Below are positions 26,165 through 38,830 of a DNA stretch of 64,000 nucleotides, in pieces. The translations under genes were made by a program, and so were the position numbers. This DNA is from Lingula anatina (taxonomy: Eukaryota; Brachiopoda; Lingulata; Lingulida; Lingulidae). The notes below the pieces were generated by a model. The model worked only from the letters and a program-made list of their open reading frames with translations. It made no database searches and had not been told where the DNA came from. How positions within the stretch are numbered: the stretch's first letter is position 1; every line of letters begins with the position of its first letter. The stretch lies in assembly GCF_001039355.2 (NCBI RefSeq), contig NW_019775746.1, forward strand, positions 971,947-1,035,946, in the 5' to 3' direction.

Positions 26165-27878
26165 TAAAAAAACATCCCAGTAAGGGAAAATCAGTGAATA
26201 ATAAGCAGCATATAAATTCCAGGAGAACAAGTTTTCTGTGAATTTCCATCTTGCTGTATGATGATAGTGGTGATGCTGTTAACGACTTGGTGGTGGTAAT
26301 GGTAATATGGTGATGACGATGTTGTTGTCTAGTGGGCGTTGTTAACGGGGAGTATAGTATAGATCCAATGCGCTGCCCACTGCCTTGACCAAAAGCCAGA
26401 TGTCTGATCTGTGAATGGTTCTTGAGGTGCTACAGCTTTAATACATAAACCAACCTCTGTCAATAGATTTCAAACAATTTCCCAGAAAAAATATTTTCTA
26501 CATTAAATTGTGGCTTACTCAAGAAATGAATGAATTGTGTAACGGAGGAAAAAGCAGGAATACCGGTCAGCTCAAACCAATATTGACCGATGTCCGACTT
26601 TGGCCAGCGTGCAGCTGAAGAGGTATAAGTGATAGCCGGAATAATTTCCCCGAAATATCGTAGCCTTGCTGTGGTTACCTAATGAATTAATGAAGGCGAG
26701 TTTTGATTACCTTTGAAGAGCAGGGTATAAATATCAAGAGTGAATACCTGGGTTCTCTGCTAGAATATCCTGGCCCTGAACTGCTGCTGTGAAAAATCCG
26801 GTGTCGCTTTGAGAAAGAATCCCAGATGCTTTGATATTGCTCTCACACGTGTATTCCTAGTCTTGTCTATGGTAGAATATAGAAATATACGATACCACTA
26901 ATATTGACGCTCTGTTTAGATTAATTATTTTCCCTTGTTAAAATGTATAGCTGTTATCTTGAGGAGAACATTTAAGTTTGATAAACTCTCCTTTTCACAA
27001 GAAGGCTAGCTATCCTAGTGTCCTTTTCCGATGTAAATTCCTTTTTTTTAAAGGCTATCCCTTTTTTCTTAGATTCTCCTGCTTTAGCTAGCTCATCAAC
27101 GTAGTCATCCGCAGAAAGAGTCAGTAAACATGTGTAAAGAATCCTTTCCTGAACGACCCCAGTCACTGCAGACACTCACCGTTTCCGACCTCTTCCTCTG
27201 AGTCAGTCTTAAGTCGACTAAAGAGGGGTGACAGCTTGTATTGTCCAGTGACTTACCAAAGCAACACTTGCTTCCTGTATCAATCTTTAGTAGTGTAGGT
27301 AGTGCTTAAAATTCAATGCTGATGTAATTTGATGTCCTCTTGGTTCTTTTATCTCCAGTGTGTCGCCACAGAGGCTAGATAGCAAAGACGGCTAATTACA
27401 TAACAGCAGGAACCACCGGCACGGAAGTATTGTTCTTCGTTAAGTAGTCTTTTACTGTCTTCCGTCTCGACGCAAAACTGAAAAAAGTAAAGTATACCTT
27501 ACGGTGACCTTAGTCAAGTTCCCACATGAGTGATTCGGTATAATACACGGGCATTCTTTACACACGATATCTTAAGTTAACAGACACACAAAACAGGTTC
27601 TTTTGCATACATTGCGGTTAGTTTTCGCACTCCCATGCCATATATCTAGGTCACCTGACGTATTAATGTTTACAAGCTGAATGATGGACGTTAATGATGT
27701 AATGAATTTATGTTGATACGGTCGGTGATTGGCGGCGAGGGGGGGGGGGGGGGGGGGTGTTGATAGGAGTTATATTTCAGAGTTATGTTTTGTGATTGAC
27801 TTTTTTTGTTGACATAATACCACGCATGAAATTTTGGCTGAAATGCTGAATACTTACGTTGTTTACAACCATTGCAGA

Positions 27879-27909
<31 letters not shown>

Positions 27910-29821
27910 CATTGTGATGATTCACATTCTTGAGTCTTGAGGTGTCACAAATGAAAGAAGTATGTAGAAGTGGTTACCCTTAATGCACATGTATGATAAA
28001 AATTAGAATTGATTCAAGAGTAGATGCGTTATAAAAAAAAAAAGAGATGACGAGTCAAAAGCAAGAATGGGGGTATAGAGGGAGATCAGTCATCAAAAAA
28101 TCCTGTTCCGGCGGTTTAGCCTATTTCTCAATGTTTGATTAAGTCGCTCTACCTGAACGTGATGTGAACGCGGCGGAATAATCGCTTTCACCAGTTTTGC
28201 GGTGGAGATGATTCACCTCTCGGGGGGGTCAGTAATTAAAGAATTATGTTTTAATACATACGGAAATAGGATGGCCAACATTTCATGTCTATATACGGGT
28301 TAATCAGGATGTGTACCCGATAAACCGTCATTGTTTATTTTTATGACGGCTGATAGAGCGTGTTTGTTGTTAGAAATCTGTGAAAGACAGCGAGAGCGTT
28401 GTACTTAGTGTAAACATGGAAGACCGGTTTTTGCTGTAACCCGACGGGACGCCGCTGAAAAGTAAGATAGGCACGCATGTGCTGTGCAAATGTTGCTGAA
28501 AATAAATATATTATAAATATGGCGGTGGTTGACTATTATAGAAGGGTTACGGGGAGGGGGGGGGGTAAATCAAAGCAAAACTAAACATTCAAATGGTACA
28601 AGTATATGAGCATACATGTGGAAGTTTACTAATAATACAGTACACATGTAAACCATAATACAGTATACATGTAATACAGTATACATGTAAACCGAGTATA
28701 AGGTACGTAACGTTAGAGATGTTAAGGAACACGAACATACATATATTTGTGCATTATTTACTTTCCTGGTCTTCTTATTGGCATCAAGATGTCAAAATTG
28801 TGCACCTGAAGGGGTGGTATTCTTGAAAAGCCAGTCCCCTGGGGCCAGTCCCAGTATCACAGAGCATACGTCATCGTTGTTAACAGGGAGTAGAAGACGA
28901 GATTCATTTTTCTATGTAAATGCCCGTACTGCAAGAATCACAGCCAGACTGCGCCCCCCCCCCCACACACACACACGTACACTAGCTGTACATGTACCTG
29001 CAACACCCCAACAGGTATTGTTGAAAATTTCAATAACAATATAATGAGAATGATGCCAAAACTGTAAAAGCCCTTGCTAGATATGTAAAGCCATGTCTCA
29101 TAGAAAGAAATCTGGCTGTCTGCTAGATAACATGTTAAATCACCTGTAATTGTAATAATAATAATAATAAACCTATTTTTTAAAAATTTCTTTATTAAAA
29201 AAAAAAAAAAAGATTGATGAATACTGCGATTATCAAATGTTGTTCCTGTTAGATACAAGAGATATGAATGTTTGCGTTTTATTTATTACCTTGTCTAACC
29301 CCAGTTGTGTCATCGCCTTTTAAGTGGCTTTGTTTACTAACTGGAGTTGCTACATCGTGTCGCAGAGTTGTAATTGCGGTAGCTGCGCCGAGGAGTGGAT
29401 TGCGCTGGATAAGACATTTAAGTTAATGGAAGTCAACAACAGCAGTGTGCAACCCTAACATCCAGAAAAATGGTTTGAGGGGAAAGAAATAAGCAAATGG
29501 AAATAAAATATTGAAAATCACATTTAGAATATTCTTTTAAATTGCGATAAATATGATCAGCTTAAATAAATGCATAAATTCCCAATTTTATCATTTCTTT
29601 GGAGCGCTAACATTCTCTCTCCTGCTTGGAAACCCTCTCCTTCTATCCTCCTTTTTTATATAATGCATGTATCAAATGGGGTGCCTTTAAGAATCGGCCT
29701 TTACAAAGTGTCGTGTTTTGCAAGTTTTTTTATCCTCTATAACGTGCTAAACTTCCGCGGTGGCGGGAGCCATTAATAGAGAGACAGTATCTTGCAATTC
29801 CGGAGGACCCTGGCTAAGGGC

Positions 29822-30033
29822 GCATTCCCATAGATTTTAGATCGATCTATCCCCGTGGGGAGTCTCACTAGATTACTGTCAGATAATCCGGCTTAAATGT
29901 CCGTCCCGCCTACTACAAGCTGTAAGGGGGTAATTAACTTCCGTGCCCGCCCGGCTGACAGCTACTTAGCGTGAACCCCCAGGGAGTTAGGTCGATCTAG
30001 TTGGATCGATCTAATCTCTGGGAATGGGGTCTT
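29822..30033. repeat. GATCGATC-type fold-back, variant A, copy 4
   Basis: It lies in the opposite orientation to copies 2 and 3. It contains ATAGATTTTAGATCGATCTA, GTAAGGGGGTAATTAACTTC and the inverted end CTCTGGGAATGGGGTC. Confidence 0.78.
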
Positions 30034-30035
30034 AG

Positions 30036-30296
30036 AGACCATTCCAGGATCCAATCGTACTAACTGTGGATCGGTCTATCTTCGAGGGGATTATCGCTAA
30101 ATTGCAATCAACTTAAGCGGCTTAGATGTCCGTCATCCCCACTGAAGCTGCTAGGGGGTAATTAATTATCGTTTAGCAGCTTCAGTAGGCGTGCCAGGCA
30201 TCTAAGCTGCTTAGGTTGATATGCAATTAAGCGAGAAACCTCTTGGAGATGGATCGATCCTGTTAGATCAATCTAGGTATGGGAACCCAGGGTTAG
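30036..30296. repeat. GATCGATC-type fold-back, variant B, abutting copy 4
   Basis: It is adjacent to copy 4 and shares its core with the 1333-1560 copy (GGGGGTAATTAATTATCG, GGCATCTAAGCTGCTTAGGT). It lies about 0.4 kb upstream of the first array gene's TATA box. Confidence 0.72.
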
Positions 30297-30675
30297 AGGC
30301 CATGCAGTGCACTGACCCATTAGGTCCTCTAGCGCCACTTAAAGACGCGATACTCATCATGACAATCGCGTGACAACTTAAACGCCCAATTTAAGCTGAT
30401 AACGGACCTCTTTGAATACGTTTATCTTAAATTACTGCCTTGGCAAAACAGAGCCAGTTAAAGACCACTGTTTAGAATGCCCCGACCTGTACGATAATTA
30501 TTGGTGATCGCTTTTTATAATGCGTTGACACTAACATTTATTAAATGACCACTATTTAATTCACGCACAGATTAAATACATGTGGTAAACCTGAGGAAAT
30601 GCATTGTACATGAATTTGTTTTATATTTAATTCACACGAGCCAGGCTTACCCCCGCCCCGTGTCTGAGCGAGTGT

Positions 30676-30681
30676 TATAAA
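30676..30681 (+). promoter_or_regulatory. Possible TATA box of array gene 1
   Basis: TATAAA lies 155 bp before the start codon. It sits in AT-rich sequence, so it is a weaker candidate than those of genes 2 to 4. Confidence 0.35.
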
Positions 30682-30830
30682 TGATAAATAAGGATAGAGA
30701 GAGGGGCAAGGTGTTAAGAAAGTTCAGCAAGCTTAGTCTTTCCTAGGTCTTCCCGGAGTTTTCCGAGGACACTGTGACACCGCTGATCCTTATTTTTCTG
30801 TTTGTTAGTGGCGCGAAAGTAAAAGGCAAA

Positions 30831-31727
30831 ATGGTGCGCGGGGTCCTTGCTCTGAGTGCGGTTCTTATTGTTATAGCCGTTGTTGAAGGTAGGAAAATAT
30901 GTTATGTATTGTGTCTTATTAACAAAACGCATCTGAAGTGTTTTCTGTAACTTTTAAGACTTAAATATCTTCATATATTACATAATATTTTTTAATAATT
31001 TTATACATCTTTGATAATTATGTAGAAAAGATTGGATGCTTCCATGAAATATACTACTTAGTCATGTCGATGCAGTGTTTATTGATTCATATTTGAGGGT
31101 GGGGGCAATGTCTACATTTTTGGTATATCAACAACTAAAATAAAATTTAGTATCAGGTAATTTTACTTGTCAAGATCACTTTCATGTTAGTTTCACTGCG
31201 ACGAAACTATTTTTCTGTAGGTGTGGTTCTTATCGAATTAGATCGACCCAACCTATGAAACTCGTCTGGAGAATTATTTTTAAAAATATTTACGATCTCC
31301 CACTGATGGTGTGGATGTTGATCGCGTCCGATCATACTGGGGCTATGACTTGGAGAACACCTTTGTGCTTTAAACGTATTGTTCGAAGGCTTCCCTCGAC
31401 GAACCAACAATTTTATATATTGGGATGCTTGATAAAATGTATGTCTTTTTTTCAGATATTTTGGTTGTAAACTGGGATTAATTTTGCCTTGATATTATAG
31501 ACAAATCCCCCACCCACTATCCATTTGTATATGCCTCTGACTGTAGTCTATATGGTATCATATCTGGGATTGTGTTTTTGTAATCGTTTCAGGACAGTAT
31601 ACGCAGCCGGCATACACTCACCCTCCCGCCCCAGGCAAGACTTATACCTCTTGTAAGTATTGGACAGCCTTTCTACAACTCTTCATTCTTTCCTCTCTCT
31701 CTCTTTCTCTCTCTCTCTCTCCCCATT

Positions 31728-31776
<49 letters not shown>

Positions 31777-32284
31777 GTACGACGAGTTGGGCTAAGTATT
31801 TCAGATTAATTCGTTTTGATATTGGACCACTTCCCATTAATTCTCTTTTTACAACGAAAACAGAATATAAACAGATGCAAATATAAATGCCGATAAATGG
31901 CAATGAATAAATGTGAAAAAAATATAAAATTTTAATCCATTATTAATAGATTGATAATTTAATATCTAATTTAAAAAATGTATTGATTAATGAATCTACT
32001 TTATTTTATTCGTTCAAATAGATCTTCTTCCTGTCTTTCTTTTTCTTTTTATCCTTTTTTTTATTCATTATATACCTGACGTGAATATCTACCTGTCCAT
32101 CATTTCAGACTACCCACCCCCGGCTGGCTGGAGTAACTGGTCAGATTTCTCGGCCTGTTGCCAAAATCGCCGTGCCCGCATAAGACAGTGTATCAACCCT
32201 CTGTACACTGGTACCCCCTCGTGCATGGGACCCGCTGTCGACTGGGAGACGTGCGCTGCGGGCTCCGTGGAAGTCTGTGCATAG
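30831..32284 (+). CDS. CC-TSP1 array gene 1: small secreted protein
   Basis: Three exons, 30831-30888, 31593-31652 and 32109-32284, joined at phase-1 GT-AG junctions, encode 97 residues. Exon 1 is a signal peptide (MVRGVLALSAVLIVIAVVE). Exon 2 is a short Pro/Tyr/Thr linker (QYTQPAYTHPPAPGKTYTS). Exon 3 encodes YYPPPAGWSNWSDFSACC followed by a RARIRQC segment and three more Cys, six in all, with a VCA end. The W-x2-W, Cys pair, R-x-R-x-C order is that of a thrombospondin type-1 repeat whose C-x3-C has become CC. A likely poly(A) signal (AATAAA) lies at 32320-32325. An extracellular protein is expected; no function is assigned. Introns are 704 and 456 bp, the second with a long CT microsatellite just upstream of it in the first third (31684-31772). 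Confidence 0.86.
31684..31772. repeat. CT microsatellite in intron 2 of array gene 1
   Basis: CT-rich tract just downstream of the exon-2 donor, nearly uninterrupted in its second half. Confidence 0.96.
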
Positions 32285-32855
32285 GCCGCCGAGAGGGCGC
32301 CTTTATGGACTACGTTAAAAATAAAAGACGCGGAGGATTTATTCTACCATGCTAATTACTGATAATATTATGGTCATGAAATTTATTTGAGCCGATTGAA
32401 TTTTGACTTTTTAAAAACTGCCATGACAGCAGTAAAAGTTACAGTATATGTAATGCCGGTTAACCCAGGGATTCACGAATAGGATTATGTAAATTGGATG
32501 CATTTGTTTAAGAACTGATCCTTCAGAAGAACGATATTGCGGACTCGCACGCTTATTACCGGTGGATGTGGAAAACGAAGGCACTGACTTTCTGAATGTT
32601 TTGATTTACATGTACTGTATAAGAAAATACTTTTAAATATGAGAAGAGAAGCGAACAGGAATATGTGACGTTCCCGTATGTTTTTTTTAAAGAATCAATG
32701 TTTAATAAAATATTATAGTATTGTTAAAGCAATGTTGCGGGTCTAAAATTAAATGACAAATACATGTTGTGCGTGTCTGTTGCTTGAATGGGTTTTCTGT
32801 TGATTTGTCCCCCTGTACTATAAATACAAAGCTTTGTCAAGTGGAACCCCCCCCC

Positions 32856-32892
<37 letters not shown>

Positions 32893-33353
32893 GCGTGCGC
32901 TGATTCACACCCACGCACACATATACACCGGCCTCCATCTATCACATGTAAAAACAAAGAAGTCTAAACGCGTGTCACAAAAAATGGAGCAATTTTCAAT
33001 AATGTGAATGGCATGGAAACCATGCAAATATTCCTGTCATAGTATGAGAGATGAATTCAGAGAAAGATGACGTGAGAAACTTTCTTTGTCCTCAAAGTGA
33101 GTTAAAACACAGCATAGTATTTTCATTATTAAAATATTATCATTCCCCTCATTTCCACCTCTGGACGCATTTTCTGACACTATCATCACATAAATTATAA
33201 AAAAGCTTTCAAACTCCACGTCCAGAACTATATCAGGACATTTGTGGTGATGATATTATGTAAGCTGGCAAGACTGTCACTCGCTCTATTGACTTGGCAT
33301 TCTTAAGCAACATCTCTTCTTGACACCAATGATAATTGTAATTATATTTTCAG

Positions 33354-33416
33354 CTTCACGCTTTCTTATGAAAGTCCCCGATGAGTTTATCTCACCAGTA
33401 ACGGCCACAGCCAAAG
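33354..33416 (+). other. Orphan phase-1/phase-1 exon-like segment
   Basis: A polypyrimidine tract and CAG precede 63 bases that end at a GTAAGT donor. The segment is open in the frame that would splice phase 1 to phase 1, encoding SRFLMKVPDEFISPVTATAK. It lies between array genes 1 and 2, upstream of the gene-2 TATA box. Its length equals the 63-base exon 2 of gene 2. It may be an alternative exon of gene 1, a relic of a lost copy, or chance. Confidence 0.35.
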
Positions 33417-33460
33417 GTAAGTAATCGCGTTTTTGGTTTGATTTATCGCCAAAATTCGAG

Positions 33461-33468
33461 TATATAAA
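33461..33468 (+). promoter_or_regulatory. TATA box of array gene 2
   Basis: TATATAAA lies 97 bp upstream of the gene-2 start codon, at a suitable distance for a short 5' UTR. Confidence 0.6.
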
Positions 33469-33557
33469 GAACAGCCGGTGCAAAAGTGTTAAATAGACTT
33501 GATTGTTTGTGCGAACGTTTTTAATTCTTTGCGTGTATCGCCAAACTCTGCGCTAAT

Positions 33558-34485
33558 ATGGATAAAACAGCAGCGACCGTACTACTGCTTGTCATCATGG
33601 GAAGTTTCATAGGTAAGATTTTATTCTTTATTCCATTACTGGAGAGATTGACGGCTATGAAATGGGGAAATTTTGTCAGAAAAGTAGGTTAAAAGCCACA
33701 TTTTGGTTTTATTCCTTTAACTTTCAATCCCAATAATAATAATAATAATAATTCTTATTTCCCTTTCATTTGAAAAACGACTGATATAAAGTTTTTGTTA
33801 AAATAAAAATGGCGAGCGTTCCTCGCCCAGAAATGTGCTAAATTAACACCACATAAGGAATATGATTAAACCAGACACTGCTTTTTTTCCAGGCTCTCAC
33901 GGCAATACGAGATTTTGGTGGCTGCAACTAGGACAGCCCAATAACCAGGTGGCAGGTGAGTGAATCACCGAAATTCAAGAAATTATGGAAATAAAGCTGC
34001 CCCCTGTTGCCGTCAATATGTGATACATAATTTTACATGTATATACATTCTGTTGCCCTATATCACTTTCACTAATTTATTTCATTATCTTTTTATGATT
34101 GAGAAAGACAGTATGAATTTCACTTAAGAAACATAAGTAAAGAGGATGACTTTGTGGATATAAATTCTCTTCTCCCTCCTCAAGCTCTCTCTCTCTTTGG
34201 TTGAGCTAAGGCAAATGACTTTGTTAGATTTTGTACAATTCAATTAAACGTTTCGTTTTTATGCTTTTTATCACCTGATATGCTTAATTTCATTCTTCAG
34301 TCTCCGGCTGGGGCCCGTGGTCCGGATTTGGGTTCTGCTGTAACGGAGTTCAGCGTCGGATCCGGTATTGCCGCATTCCGAGCTACCTCGGCTCAGCCGG
34401 ATGCGACGGGCCGACTTGGGAGGAATTCGTGGCCTGCCCAGATGGCGCTACTGATACCTGTGCTACGTTAGTATCCGGTAAATAG
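33558..34485 (+). CDS. CC-TSP1 array gene 2: small secreted protein
   Basis: Exons 33558-33612, 33893-33955 and 34301-34485 join at phase-1 GT-AG introns of 280 and 345 bp to encode 100 residues. Exon 1 is a signal peptide (MDKTAATVLLLVIMGSFIG). Exon 2 (SHGNTRFWWLQLGQPNNQVA) is aromatic and Asn/Gln-rich, unlike the Pro/Tyr linkers of its neighbours. Exon 3 encodes GWGPWSGFGFCCNGVQRRIR and then YC, with three further Cys and the tail TCATLVSGK. Six cysteines sit in the same order as in gene 1. An AATAAA at 34911-34916 could be the poly(A) signal. The product is predicted to be exported; the role is unknown. Confidence 0.86.
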
Positions 34486-35416
34486 CTAGGACCGGATGAT
34501 CCGGATGACGGATCAGGATCCGGTGAAGCGGATATGAACACCATATTGGATTGATCAGGAATCCGTACTCTTCGATAGGAGAGAATGAGACATTGATATT
34601 GATACAGACGGAAATAATAGCATTTCTTTTAAAAATAGCGGAGGGAAATTTGCTTCCGAATTCAGTATTAAAATATTATCAAAGATAGACACTGGAAGAA
34701 ATCAGAGAAATACTAAATTAGTTCTGAAAATAGACCAGAGATAGCCGACAGTGACTTGACTGCTTAGTGTTTTAAAGTACTAGTTGATCTCATGAAATCG
34801 ACTTATTAACGATTGAATTTATTCTGCCACTTTTTATTTCAAACTCGATTTGTACCTGTAAATAATAATGTGTGCATTTTATCGATTGCATTATAATGGT
34901 TAAGTAAAGGAATAAAAAACAAAATGAAAGATATATCATTTTTTGCCTTACCATTTCGAATTTGAATAACGCGTATAAAAGCAATTGTGTTTGTCTTTAC
35001 TGAATATGTATTGTCTTGGCTTGATCGAATGTATTGTGCGTGCTTTGTCCATGTATCTGCCTGCCTGTGAGCGTATATGCGTGTGTCCAAGTACGTTCAC
35101 ATTAATGCAATAGTGCGTTCAAAATGCAACCAGACTTTCAAAAACACGAAATAGATAAAACCGTCTTGTAATTTTTTACGCCAACTTTAAAATAATGACC
35201 CTTGGCCAAGCCTTGCCCATTTTACGCTTGAAATATCGCTTTAGATGAACAGAATAAATAAAAAGATATCAGTCTAGTACCGTGTCTAACTGTCGGGAGG
35301 AAGATAGACATCTCCTAACGATACACCTGACAATGTCGCTGTCCAGTAATCACCAGCTTTAGTGACCAGTGTCCAGGCGGTCATTTCCGTCGTGTGTCCG
35401 AAGAACTTTGTCCTGT

Positions 35417-35459
<43 letters not shown>

Positions 35460-36644
35460 GGTCAGCTGAGTGCACTTCAAGTGCATGTCTTTTCTGATCA
35501 ACTTTTTTTTTTTTTTTGGGGGGGGGGTCACTTGTGTAATTCATTGTATTCTCATGTCTCGGCATTTCCTATTGTTTGTTTAAGTCCAGTACCCAGCACA
35601 AGTTTTTTCTCTCTCTTCTCTCTCTCTCTCTTTCTTTCTCTCCCTCACTAAGTTGCCAAGAAAATTCCACATTTTTCCATCTTGCAAAGTTCGCCGAAGC
35701 CTTACTGTCTTTGAAAGGTTACTTGTAATCTACCCCCTACCGGGGCCACAGATTGATTTTTCACTAGATATTAACAGATATGTCTCTGGTTAAATAGATG
35801 GTTAATTTCTGCACTGTGTCCACAAATATGTCCATCGCCTCAGCAAAAAATGTTCACAGAATAATAACTGCGGCCCTGGTAGAGGGTACTTGTAATCAAG
35901 GACACGAAATAGCACGAGTTGCTTCCATCATATTTCAAGTTAAGTCAGTTCGAGGTAAGCTTCACAGAGAGAAACGCTTCCTGGGGCATATCCTCTCCCT
36001 TCATTCGCCGGTGAACACTTGGCAATCACTCTCGGATAACCCTTCAGTTGACATTCAGTGGACTTTCGGCGCCTTCCCTATTTATTTATTTATTTATCTA
36101 TGATATTTTATCTTACGTCGCCAGCCTGCGACATAAACAGGGGTTAAGAATATCAGCAAGCTGAACATAATGCATATAGAGCAAAAATGATTGAATAAAA
36201 TAAGTGGAACCAGTCGAAATGTAGACACGCAGTCTGTAGATAATCTTGAAGTGTGTGGTGAAATTAAAAAGTCTGAGGACATATCTCGCCAAATATAGAT
36301 AACGCATGAAAGAATGGCACCTCTTCAAATATCATTTCTAAGATTTCCCTGTCGGGCTAAGGTCATGTTTGCTGTAAATAAACAGTTTGTGGTGTACTTC
36401 CCTATAAATTGACGCGGTCTGCCGATGACAAGCCAACAGTATGAAAAATTGCGGCGAAATTAGAGATAAATATATTCCTAAAAATGAAGTTATTAATAAA
36501 CAGAGTTAATATATACGATGAGAGGATATCTCAATACAAACGGAAAAGTTTGATATTCAGATCGAGTCAAAGCCACACGTGTAGCAGTTCACTAAGATAA
36601 ACCACCTATTGGTCTAAAACATTTGCTACGTGTTTGTTTTTCAA

Positions 36645-36693
<49 letters not shown>
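36645..36693. repeat. AAT microsatellite
   Basis: About sixteen AAT units in the spacer between array genes 2 and 3. Confidence 0.97.
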
Positions 36694-36695
<2 letters not shown>

Positions 36696-37554
36696 CGAAA
36701 TATTTCCAATAATTAGTCCGCTTCTAATTCATCCAGGGTCACAAGAACTTTGATTGTTTAATCCCAAAGTTAAGAGGAGCTGTCAGTCTTTTTAAGTTCT
36801 TCGTGAATCAGACGATTTTTTCCTTCAATTTTTACATCGAAAATGATCGGAAACTTCATGACTTTATATTTCTGATTGTTGCTTAAGCTGAAAAATTGAA
36901 TTTGTTCTTCGTAGTTTAATTTTTGCAGATATGGGTGGTAATTGGGCTCATCGGCCGAAGGAAAAAAATATATATTAAGACTGAAAAAAAAACGAACTCT
37001 GCGAGCCCCTCAAAAAAAGTCCATGACACTAATTTGTTTTTAGGACAGCAATACTAATGAAACTTATAAATTAACCCCCTTAAATCGTCAAACAAGCATT
37101 CTCAAAGGCAAATAATTCTTGTAAGTGACAGTTAGATGCTACTTAACGCTTTTCGAATTCCCTATCCACCCTAATTTTTCTACTACAACATGCAATTTAT
37201 CCCTACATATACGCCATCTGACAACTGAAACATAAACTACAATCACAAACTTTCGTCTAATTCTGGTGATTTTCGTCTTTGACCAACCACATCAATACTG
37301 GAATTAAGAGACAAAAAAAGTTTGATAATCTAGCAACTTAAGATAAGCTTAGCGTTAGATTTCCAAAGTAGATCTGCACCCTCTCTGACTATTTAGCGTT
37401 AAAAACTGTCACGCCAGGGTGACTCCGATTGTCATCTCAACCAAAGCCTTATACGATATATTTATGGTAATTTGTTTTGCAAATAAATACGTGTTTCCAA
37501 CACTAAATAACCAGCTTTGACTATCAGCGACGGATATTTTTTGGGAAGAATGCC

Positions 37555-37561
37555 TATAAAA
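37555..37561 (+). promoter_or_regulatory. TATA box of array gene 3
   Basis: CTATAAAAGG is an almost ideal TATA element, 92 bp before the start codon. Confidence 0.7.
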
Positions 37562-37646
37562 GGAGCAGCAGGGAAAGGAATCCCCATCTTCCCTTTTCGT
37601 ATTGCAGAAAGATCGCTCGCCAGGTCCTAGCATATCCCGCTGCACC

Positions 37647-38830
37647 ATGTGGAAAGTGGTAGCACTTGTCGCCGCAGTCGTTGCCGTCTTCGCCACTAAC
37701 GTGGACGCCAACACTGTAAAAAGTAAGTAAATTAGGGTAACATGAAAGATTTGTTCCCATACTGCACGTATTTCTAAAAACACATTTTTTATGCTTCCGA
37801 CCGAAGTACAATTTCTTTGACAGTGACTTTAAAAGTTAAAACATAATGAAAGGTGTTGTAACGTTGCGAGGTATTAATCCTTGAGGGAGGGGGGATATTT
37901 GTTTAAGGTCAATGTGCATAGTACAAAAAATAACCTAGCAAAATCTGTTCTTATTCTACGACCAAACAAGAAAGTGTTTAATAGCATATGTTTGAAATTC
38001 CAATCACTTGATATTCTCATATATACTATTTAGTAATTTTGTCTGAGCAAAGACCTGGGTCCTACATGCCATTTTGATGTAAGTTTCTTTTGTGGCATCA
38101 GCCCCTGTAGACTCAGCCGACCAGTTACCATTGTTTAAACGGATTTTTTTTCTATTTTTCAGCGGCCTGGTACTATCATAACCCGTACTACCCGCCACCC
38201 GTACCAAGTAAGTTATAACATGCGCATGCGCACTAAATGCACGTTACAATAACATTCATTGAGAGACTATTAAAGGATTACGCGGTCTTCCTTTTATGTA
38301 AGTCCGCCATATTTTGGTCTCGGCCCTGCTAGACCTCGGCTCTTCTCGATTTGAATGCTTTCAGTGACATTCAAGGCTCACTTCCAATGTATGTGGGACC
38401 AACTCCACGAGGACTTTCGCTGAATGCAATCAGTTAACAAATTACCGCGCTTCCTCTTATTTCCAACGTGCCCGTATAATCACAGCTTTGCTGTATTTTA
38501 TTCAACGCTAGAGTAGGAATGTAAATCTGGTTATCTGATTGCATTCGGGGGTGGGGGGTGGGGTGGGGACTCGCGAAGTTGGATCGATCTACTAGAACGC
38601 AGAAATAGTAAACTGTGTGTTATTGATTAGAAAATTCAGAACCGATATTTTGATTTAAATGTTTTTTTCATTTAGCTTACAGCTGGCTCGCCTGGGGCCA
38701 ATGGAGCAATTGTTGCAACGGCACCCAGACAAGATTCCGTAATTGCAACCCGACCACCAGAATTGGATTCAACGGCTGCACAGACGCAAGCGTCCAGTCA
38801 CAATCATGCGCCACCAACACATGCACGTAA
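37647..38830 (+). CDS. CC-TSP1 array gene 3: small secreted protein
   Basis: Exons 37647-37722, 38163-38207 and 38676-38830, all with phase-1 junctions, encode 91 residues. Exon 1 is a signal peptide (MWKVVALVAAVVAVFATNVD, probable cleavage near VDA). Exon 2 is the shortest linker of the array, AWYYHNPYYPPPVP, very Tyr/Pro-rich. Exon 3 encodes SWLAWGQWSNCCNGTQTRFR followed by NC and three more Cys, ending NTCT. The start context is CACCATGT. An AATAAA at 39088-39093 is a likely poly(A) signal. This gene is the closest relative of gene 4: exon 3 has identical length (155 bases) and similar sequence, including W-x-x-WGQWS, CCNG-x-QTRFRNCN, and DASVQ. Confidence 0.88.

Larger units (their letters stand above)
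26165..30830. other. Spacer between integrin gene and CC-TSP1 array
   Basis: The minus-strand integrin signal-peptide exon and promoter should lie here or in the 26134-26164 gap, but I could not identify them. Visible content is a poly-G run at about 27738-27756, an 18-bp-scale tandem motif (cagtatacatgtaa) near 28630-28692, and two abutting fold-back elements at about 29822-30296. The right end serves as upstream region of the first array gene. Confidence 0.55.
34486..37646. other. Intergenic region, genes 2 to 3
   Basis: It holds poly-T runs (about 35418-35457 and 35503-35518), a CT-rich patch near 35609-35645 and an (AAT)n microsatellite at 36645-36693. I see no exon-like segment with array similarity. 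Confidence 0.6.

Noticed and set aside
27174-27250. Candidate upstream integrin exon ending at a GTGAGT-like donor
   Set aside because: The open segment encodes acidic residues with no signal peptide or FNLD-like motif, so I could not support it.
28630-28692. Repeated cagtatacatgtaa units considered as a CRISPR-like array
   Set aside because: Only two or three short copies with no regular spacers, in an animal genome; a simple tandem repeat.
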